Shown here piece after piece: positions 5,829 through 10,211 of a stretch of 10,211 nt of DNA (positions are counted from its first letter, which is position 1; every line of letters starts with the position of its first letter). The stretch spans positions 1-10,211 of the forward strand of contig CASEEB010000050.1 of NCBI GenBank assembly GCA_949286815.1, read 5' to 3'. The translations under genes and the position numbers were made by a program. A model generated the notes under the pieces. That model searched no databases. It saw only the letters and a list, made by a program, of their open reading frames with translations, and was not told the DNA's origin. The stretch comes from an uncultured Eubacteriales bacterium (GTDB lineage: Bacteria; Bacillota; Clostridia; Oscillospirales; CAG-272).

Positions 5829-6404
5829 TCAGTCATCAATGAGAATTTTAATCGGAGAGCATTTTCCGCCGTTGCATTTGCTCTCGGATACACTGCACGC
5901 GGCGACACCGAGGCGCACATTCATTTCGGCTTTCAGGATGATTTTATCTCCCGCTTTTGATAACGGATGTTCGACCGAAACAGCGCCGTCAGCTTCGATT
6001 TTGGTGTGCATAAAAATATTTATCGGTTGAATTACAGGTCTTTTTTCACCCAGACAGCGGTTTATATTGTCCAGACAGTTCGGATGTCCCGTTCCGTTGT
6101 GATAAAAGAAATCATACATTTCGGGGCGGCAACACGGGAAAAGCAGGTCATGCTCGCCGACATCGTCATATATTACCCTGAACATCGGGCGGTAGAGATT
6201 AGAGTAAATGTGACTTCCGACCGCCAGTCGCAGCGACTCGTTACAGTCTATCGTCACTCCGGGGGATAAAAACTCCTCCGGGTTTTCCTTGCACTCCGCG
6301 AAAAAATCCGCAACCTGTCCTCCGTCAATGTCAACAATAGAAATTTTCTGTCCCGCCGACACGTCAATGCTTATCGCGTCGCAGGCGTTTACGGTATATT
6401 CCAT
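5829..6404 (-). CDS. DUF1989 / urea carboxylase-associated family protein
   Basis: This 191-residue cytoplasmic protein shows the DUF1989 pattern: IDGGQVADFFAE (26-37), GEHDLLFPCC (83-92), GHPNCLDNINRCL (106-118), QPINIFM (126-132), and VAACSVS (167-173). H85, the C91/C92 pair, C110 and C170 are candidate metal or catalytic residues. Proteins of this family were described as urea carboxylase-associated, and pairs of them form carboxyguanidine deiminase (CgdAB) in guanidine breakdown. Only one copy is present here and no carboxylase lies in the window, so that reaction cannot be assumed. The ATG has AAGGAG six bases upstream and starts 10 bp after the regulator's stop. The C-terminus adds a small Cys group (C177, C182). 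The family call is strong; the substrate is inference. Confidence 0.87.
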   Translation of the reverse strand: MEYTVNACDAISIDVSAGQKISIVDIDGGQVADFFAECKENPEEFLSPGVTIDCNESLRLAVGSHIYSNLYRPMFRVIYDDVGEHDLLFPCCRPEMYDFFYHNGTGHPNCLDNINRCLGEKRPVIQPINIFMHTKIEADGAVSVEHPLSKAGDKIILKAEMNVRLGVAACSVSESKCNGGKCSPIKILIDD

Positions 6405-6414
6405 TTAATACTCC

Positions 6415-7095
6415 TTATTTGTAGTGTTCAAGCATACCCTGTCTGTCAAGCAGGGTTATTTCCTTACCGTCTTTTTTTATGAATCCGTCTGTTTCAAGCC
6501 TGACATAAGCACGGTAAAGCGAGGCGCGTCCGATATTTAACATATCCGCCGTGGCGCTTGCCGAAAAGGGTATTACGACAGTTTCCTTTTCCGCTATCGA
6601 GTCAATCAGATAAGAGAGCCGTCTTTCCGCGCTTCCGGCGGTCAGAAGGGTTATTTTTCTGTTAAGATAGCAGATTCTTTCGGACAAAAATCTGATATAT
6701 CCATACATTATATTTTTGTCGGTTTCAAGAAGTTCTTTCATTATGTCTTCGGAAATGGGGAAAATAACGGTTGGAGACATGGCGATAATTCTGCTGACAT
6801 AGTTTTCACAGGTGAAAAGATTTGCCACTCCGGTCACATCGCCCGCGCACAAGGTTCTGAGTAATATATTCCTGCTTTCGTCCGGAGAATATACGGCGGC
6901 GTTTCCGGAAAGAAATACTATTACTTTCCGATCTCTTTCGGCGGGTGAATAAATGGTTTCTCCCCGGATAAATTTTTGAGCCGGGCGGCGTTTTTCGACT
7001 ATTTGTCGAAGGGAATTTTCGGACGCGTCGGCAAAAATGCTCACCTTTTTAAGCTTTTGGATAATTATTTTGCCGCCGATATTGATCTCTTTCAT
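6415..7095 (-). CDS. Crp/Fnr-family transcriptional regulator
   Basis: A 226-residue DNA-binding regulator. Residues 20-115 form the cyclic-nucleotide-binding-like beta barrel (FIRGETIYSPAERDRKVIVFLSGNAAVYS). A dimerisation helix follows at about 116-150. A winged helix-turn-helix lies at 178-216 (SASATADMLNIGRASLYRAYVRLETDGFI). The usual phosphate-binding Arg/Ser motif of true cAMP receptors is not seen, and there is no FNR N-terminal cysteine cluster, so the signal is unknown. Cysteines at 83, 96 and 142 could sense redox. It heads the operon and has GGGGTGA just before the ATG. The promoter carries direct repeats next to the start point, so autoregulation and control of the downstream DUF1989/ABC genes is likely. 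Confidence 0.9.
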   Translation of the reverse strand: MKEINIGGKIIIQKLKKVSIFADASENSLRQIVEKRRPAQKFIRGETIYSPAERDRKVIVFLSGNAAVYSPDESRNILLRTLCAGDVTGVANLFTCENYVSRIIAMSPTVIFPISEDIMKELLETDKNIMYGYIRFLSERICYLNRKITLLTAGSAERRLSYLIDSIAEKETVVIPFSASATADMLNIGRASLYRAYVRLETDGFIKKDGKEITLLDRQGMLEHYK

Positions 7096-7119
7096 AACTC
7101 ACCCCGCTCACTGTCTCAA

Positions 7120-7149
7120 ATGATACAGTATGATACAATATTATACAAC
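7120..7149. promoter_or_regulatory. Three 10-bp direct repeats, probable operator
   Basis: ATGATACAGT (7120-7129), ATGATACAAT (7130-7139) and ATTATACAAC (7140-7149) are consecutive copies of one pattern, consensus ATkATACAry, with exactly one DNA turn per repeat. They cover the -10 box and the start region of the regulator's promoter, so a bound protein would block it. A small dyad, GTATGATAC, sits at 7128-7136. The Crp/Fnr protein is the obvious candidate binder, by position only. Confidence 0.6.
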
Positions 7150-7168
7150 ATTTCCATGTATTTGTCAA
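7140..7168 (-). promoter_or_regulatory. Consensus promoter of the regulator/DUF1989/ABC operon
   Basis: On the minus strand TTGACA (7168-7163) and TATAAT (7145-7140) are perfect and 17 bases apart. The start point would be near 7133, giving a leader of about 37 nt. Such a strong promoter for a regulator gene implies repression, which fits the repeats over it. Confidence 0.85.
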
Positions 7169-7224
7169 TAGCGGTTTTGGGCAAAAAAAGATGTGAATAA
7201 AATGTAAAATAATATTTTTCTATA

Positions 7225-7253
7225 TATACTTTATGTGAATTTTATAGTATAAT
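7225..7253 (+). promoter_or_regulatory. Promoter of the nucleotidyltransferase gene
   Basis: TATAAT at 7248-7253 is a perfect -10 box preceded by TAG. The -35 position 17 bases upstream (TATACT, 7225-7230) is weak, and the DNA above is AT-rich. The start point would be near 7260, which excludes the upstream ATG at 7259 and favours translation from 7325. Confidence 0.6.
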
Positions 7254-7324
7254 AAACTTTGTATGAGATGTTTTGCTTATCTCAGTCAACGTTTCGGAAA
7301 GTTATTATAGCGAGGTGTGGAATA

Positions 7325-8230
7325 ATGACATTGGTGATACTTGCCGCGGGAATGGGGTCTCGGTACGGAGGGCTGAAACAGCTTGAGCCGTTTACCGAAA
7401 GCGGAGAATTTATAATTGATTTTTCTATTTTTGACGCAATACGCGCGGGATTTGACAAGGTTGTTTTTATTATCAAACGGGAAAACTATGATTTATTCAG
7501 AGAGACTGTCGGAAAACGAGTGGAAAATCATATTAATGCTGAATACGTTTTTCAGGAGACAGACAGGCTTCCGCGAGGTTATGAATCATTGGCGAACAGA
7601 GTAAAGCCTTGGGGAACCGCACATGCGCTGCTTTGCGCGGAAAAATCGGTAACAGATAATTTTGCCGTGATTAACGCGGACGATTTTTACGGACGAGAGG
7701 CGTTCGTCAAGCTTGCCGGTCACCTGAAAACGCTTGACGGCACAGACAGCAGGCATTTCTGCATGATAGGGTATACTTTGAGAAAAACATTGACGGAAAA
7801 CGGAACCGTTTCAAGAGGGCAGTGCGTTGCCGACGAAAAAGACATGCTTGTCTCGATAACCGAAAGAACAAGTATAATGAAAGACGGCGAAAACGCGAAA
7901 TATCTGACGGACAACGGCGAATGGATATATATGGACGGCGATACCATAGTGTCGATGAACTGTTGGGGGTTGACTCCCGAAATTTTCGGTTTCATAGAAA
8001 AAGGATTTGCGGAATTTCTCGCGGACGGAAAAGGAGATATTCTGAAAAAAGAGTATTATCTTCCAGCCGCGATTGACGATATGATGAAAAAGGGACTGTG
8101 CGATGTGAAAGTTTACCCGACCTCCGAGGAATGGTACGGAGTCACATATCCCGAAGACAAGGAAATGGTGATGAGTGCCGTAAAAAATATGGTAAAGTCG
8201 GGAAAATATCCGCAAGGACTTTGGAATTGA
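7325..8230 (+). CDS. Sugar-phosphate nucleotidyltransferase-like protein
   Basis: A 301-residue protein with the NTP_transferase fold: the nucleotide-binding signature LAAGMGSRYGGLKQ at 6-19, PWGTAHALLCAE at 95-106 (a GT-A-like donor-site segment) and the metal-binding NADD at 117-120. These enzymes join a sugar 1-phosphate to a nucleoside triphosphate. The GGLKQ form of the signature differs from GalU and RfbA, so nucleotide and sugar are not assigned. The sugar cluster context (galE, galM) suggests a hexose or hexosamine 1-phosphate. I start at ATG 7325, since GAGGTG (7312-7317) lies seven bases before it and the protein begins directly with the core strand MTLVILAAG. An in-frame ATG at 7259 would add 22 unconserved residues and lies at the predicted transcription start. 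Confidence 0.85.
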   Translation: MTLVILAAGMGSRYGGLKQLEPFTESGEFIIDFSIFDAIRAGFDKVVFIIKRENYDLFRETVGKRVENHINAEYVFQETDRLPRGYESLANRVKPWGTAHALLCAEKSVTDNFAVINADDFYGREAFVKLAGHLKTLDGTDSRHFCMIGYTLRKTLTENGTVSRGQCVADEKDMLVSITERTSIMKDGENAKYLTDNGEWIYMDGDTIVSMNCWGLTPEIFGFIEKGFAEFLADGKGDILKKEYYLPAAIDDMMKKGLCDVKVYPTSEEWYGVTYPEDKEMVMSAVKNMVKSGKYPQGLWN

Positions 8231-8256
8231 ATTTTAAGGATGACTGAATTAGGCGC

Positions 8257-8420
8257 GGCGCATATACTGATTTTAAAGCGGCGCAAGTAATGAGTAAGCT
8301 TTTCAATAATTTTGCACAAGGCGCAGAGGAGCAATAGCTCATCTGGTTTCAGCGAAAGATTAAACTGACGCTGAAAGTCTGGTATGAAATCTGAGCCTGA
8401 ATGGCGGGGACATATGCGCC
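8257..8420 (+). ncRNA. Candidate structured leader RNA upstream of galE
   Basis: The 236-bp spacer has no ORF but carries nested stems. An outer stem GGCGCATAT (8257-8265) with ATATGCGCC (8412-8420) is perfect. Inside are GCTCA/TGAGC (8337-8341 with 8392-8396) and TTTCAGCG/CGCTGAAA (8347-8354 with 8369-8376). Two alternative hairpins compete: GAGC-AATA-GCTC (8329-8340), and ATGGCG/CGCCAT (8401-8406 with 8417-8422), which would break the outer stem. GCGGCGCA is repeated at 8255 and 8278. The structure ends 46 bases before the galE start and its ribosome site. It does not match any riboswitch I recognise. Could be chance folding. Confidence 0.35.
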
Positions 8421-8466
8421 ATATTATAAATTTGTCTGATAAAAAAAAGATATACAGGAGATAAAG

Positions 8467-9486
8467 ATGTCGGTTTTAATTACGGGCGGAGCGGGTTTTA
8501 TAGGCTCCCATACAGCGGTTGAATTTCTGAATGCGGGATATGATATTGTGATTGTGGACAATTTCTGCAACAGCAAGCCGGTAGTGCTTGACCGCATTAA
8601 GGCAATTACGGGAAAAAATTTTAAATTTTATCAATTGGATTTGCTTGACGCGCAGGCACTTGAAAATGTATTTGAGGAAAATAAGGACATTGACAGCTGC
8701 ATACATTTTGCGGGACTGAAAGCGGTCGGTGAGTCTGTTTATAAACCGATTGAGTATTACCACAATAACCTGACCGGAACTCTTGTGCTTTGTCAGACGA
8801 TGAAAAAGTACGGAGTAAAAACAATGGTTTTCAGTTCTTCCGCGACTGTATACGGGGTGCCTGAAAGTGTTCCGATAAAAGAGGACGCGAAAATCGGTGA
8901 GGCGACAAATCCTTACGGAGAGACCAAAGTAATGATTGAAAGGATACTTCGCGACATTTATAAATCGGACAATGAGTGGAACATATCTGTTCTGCGTTAC
9001 TTTAACCCGATAGGCGCGCACAAGAGCGGACTTATCGGCGAGGATCCGAAGGGAATACCGAACAATCTTCTTCCGTATGTTACACAGGTCGCGTCGGGAA
9101 AGCTTCCCTATCTGCATGTGTACGGAGACGATTACGACACTCACGACGGTACGGGAGTGCGCGACTATATACACGTTGTAGACCTTGCGCAGGCACACCT
9201 GAAAGCGCTTGAATCCATTAAGCTCAGAGGAGGCATTGATGTTTTCAACATCGGCACCGGGACCGGATATTCGGTTTTGGATATTGTGAAAGCGTATGAA
9301 AAGGCCACAGGCAAAAAAATAAATTATAAAATAGAGGGGAGAAGACCGGGGGACGTAGGCGCTTGCTTTGCTGACCCCAGCAAGGCTGCGAAAATTCTCG
9401 GATGGTCGGCAAAATACGGTATTCTTGAAATGTGCCGTGACGCTGACAATTGGCAGAAAAACAATCCCGACGGATACGGAGAATGA
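8467..9486 (+). CDS. galE: UDP-glucose 4-epimerase
   Basis: This 339-residue extended SDR enzyme interconverts UDP-glucose and UDP-galactose in the cytoplasm (Leloir pathway and glycan precursor supply). The NAD-binding GGAGFIG is at 7-13, the Asp binding the NAD ribose is in VDNF (30-33), the catalytic Ser/Thr segment is SSSATVYG (123-130), and YxxxK is Y150-K154. Family motifs RYFNPIGAH, GTGVRDYIHVVDLA and GRRPGDV are all present, and the length matches the usual 330-340. AGGAG lies seven bases before the ATG. It follows the nucleotidyltransferase by 236 bp with the folded spacer, and overlaps galM by ATGA. Specificity for UDP-Glc only or also UDP-GlcNAc cannot be told. Confidence 0.97.
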   Translation: MSVLITGGAGFIGSHTAVEFLNAGYDIVIVDNFCNSKPVVLDRIKAITGKNFKFYQLDLLDAQALENVFEENKDIDSCIHFAGLKAVGESVYKPIEYYHNNLTGTLVLCQTMKKYGVKTMVFSSSATVYGVPESVPIKEDAKIGEATNPYGETKVMIERILRDIYKSDNEWNISVLRYFNPIGAHKSGLIGEDPKGIPNNLLPYVTQVASGKLPYLHVYGDDYDTHDGTGVRDYIHVVDLAQAHLKALESIKLRGGIDVFNIGTGTGYSVLDIVKAYEKATGKKINYKIEGRRPGDVGACFADPSKAAKILGWSAKYGILEMCRDADNWQKNNPDGYGE

Positions 9487-10211
9487 AACTGTATAAAAAA
9501 TTTTTCGGAAAAACAAAAGACGGCAAAGATGTTTATTTGTTTACTCTTGAAAACAGCGACGGTATGAGAGTGAGTATCAGCACTTTCGGAGGAGCTGTGG
9601 TCAGTATTTTCGCGCCGGACAGAGAGGGAAGATACTCCGATGTGGTATGCGGATACGATTCGCTGAGCGATTACGAGTATGCCGACGGATATCAGGGCGC
9701 TTTAGTCGGCAGATTCGGAAACCGTATAGGAAAGGGAATATTTGAGCTTGACGGAAAAGAATACCGGTTATACTGCAATGACGGAAACAATCACCTGCAC
9801 GGCGGAAAAGTCGGTTTTTCTCATAAGGTGTGGGAGTACGGCGAGCCTGAGGTGAAAGATGATATTGTTGTTTTACCTATATCATATATTTCAAACGACG
9901 GAGAAGAAGGCTATCCCGGTACGCTGAGAGTCGGGGTTGAATATTCGCTTGACGAGAAGAATGTGTTTAAAATTAAATACAAAGCGGTTTGTGACAAAAA
10001 GACCGTACTGAATCTGACAAACCATACGTATTTTAACCTTGGCGGATATGCTTCGGGTTCTGTTTTAAATCATATTGTTGAGATGAACGCCGATACATAT
10101 CTTGAAACAGACGGGGAATTGATTCCGACGGGCAATATACTGAGCGTGGAGGGAACTCCGTTTGATTTCAGAAAACCCAAGGCGATAGGGCAGGATTTTT
10201 ATGCTGATTTT
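9483..10211 (+). CDS. galM: Aldose 1-epimerase (mutarotase), 3' end outside window
   Basis: An open frame from ATG 9483 reaches the window end without a stop, giving 243 residues of an expected 340-350. It converts beta to alpha anomers of galactose or other aldoses for the Leloir pathway. STFGGAVVSIFAPD (33-46), GRFGNRI (76-82), NNHLHGG (102-108, with the catalytic-type H106) and NLTNHTYFNLGG (177-188, with the general acid H181) match the family. The catalytic Glu lies beyond the window. The ATG overlaps the galE stop (ATGA) with CGGAGA just upstream, so the two are translated together. Confidence 0.95.
   Translation, partial: MKLYKKFFGKTKDGKDVYLFTLENSDGMRVSISTFGGAVVSIFAPDREGRYSDVVCGYDSLSDYEYADGYQGALVGRFGNRIGKGIFELDGKEYRLYCNDGNNHLHGGKVGFSHKVWEYGEPEVKDDIVVLPISYISNDGEEGYPGTLRVGVEYSLDEKNVFKIKYKAVCDKKTVLNLTNHTYFNLGGYASGSVLNHIVEMNADTYLETDGELIPTGNILSVEGTPFDFRKPKAIGQDFYADF

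Noticed and set aside
8327..8400. tRNA-like stretch (ATAGCTCATCTGGTT resembles a D-arm, GGTATGAAATC resembles a T-arm)
   Set aside because: No acceptor stem, no anticodon stem and no proper T-stem can be formed in cloverleaf order.
8476..9516. 346-codon open frame on the minus strand
   Set aside because: It lies antisense to galE, whose full motif set is certain. Its translation has no recognisable domain and no ribosome site.
1..10211. CRISPR array, integrase, rRNA or complete transposase
   Set aside because: No regularly spaced repeats, no recombinase or transposase motifs and no rRNA segments were seen on either strand.

Overview
The window looks like chromosomal DNA of an anaerobic Firmicute, probably a gut Clostridia of the Ruminococcaceae/Oscillospirales type. 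This is judged from AT-leaning composition, purine-rich Shine-Dalgarno sites (AAGGAG, GGGGTGA, GAGGTG), consensus TTGACA-17-TATAAT promoters, a Clostridia-style ricin-lectin/protease relic and a group II intron. No taxonomic marker is present, so the assignment is inference.

Region 1 (1-2340) is a mobile-element graveyard. The tail of an unknown plus-strand gene ends at 57 and is followed by a strong terminator (66-93). Directly after it starts what I read as a group II intron relic (about 96-2309, plus strand). Three pieces remain: a domain I-like RNA (96-345), the last 42 codons of the intron reverse transcriptase/maturase (2109-2237), and a domain V/VI-like 3' end (2247-2309). The body of the reverse transcriptase is missing. 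In its place, on the opposite strand, lies about 1.65 kb with a consensus promoter (2006-2034), a long leader with a 35-codon ORF overlapping a terminator-like hairpin, and a decayed secreted ricin-type lectin/metallopeptidase gene (386-1680). That gene has a frame-disrupted signal peptide and ends where the zinc-binding motif would be expected.

Region 2 (2341-7168) is a minus-strand operon read from 7095 down: a Crp/Fnr-type regulator, a DUF1989 (urea carboxylase-associated) protein, then a nitrate/sulfonate/taurine-type ABC importer (lipoprotein, permease, ATPase), and after 63 bp a DUF368 membrane protein of the polyprenyl-phosphate transporter family. A perfect promoter with 10-bp direct repeats over its -10 and start region suggests tight, perhaps autoregulatory, control. 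Known roles of DUF1989 pairs in carboxyguanidine deimination suggest uptake and processing of a small nitrogen compound, but no carboxylase and no guanidine riboswitch are visible here.

Region 3 (7169-10211) is a plus-strand sugar cluster: a nucleotidyltransferase of unassigned specificity, a 236-bp spacer with an unusual nested stem set (candidate structured RNA), galE (UDP-glucose 4-epimerase) and galM (aldose 1-epimerase, cut by the window end). galE and galM overlap by ATGA.
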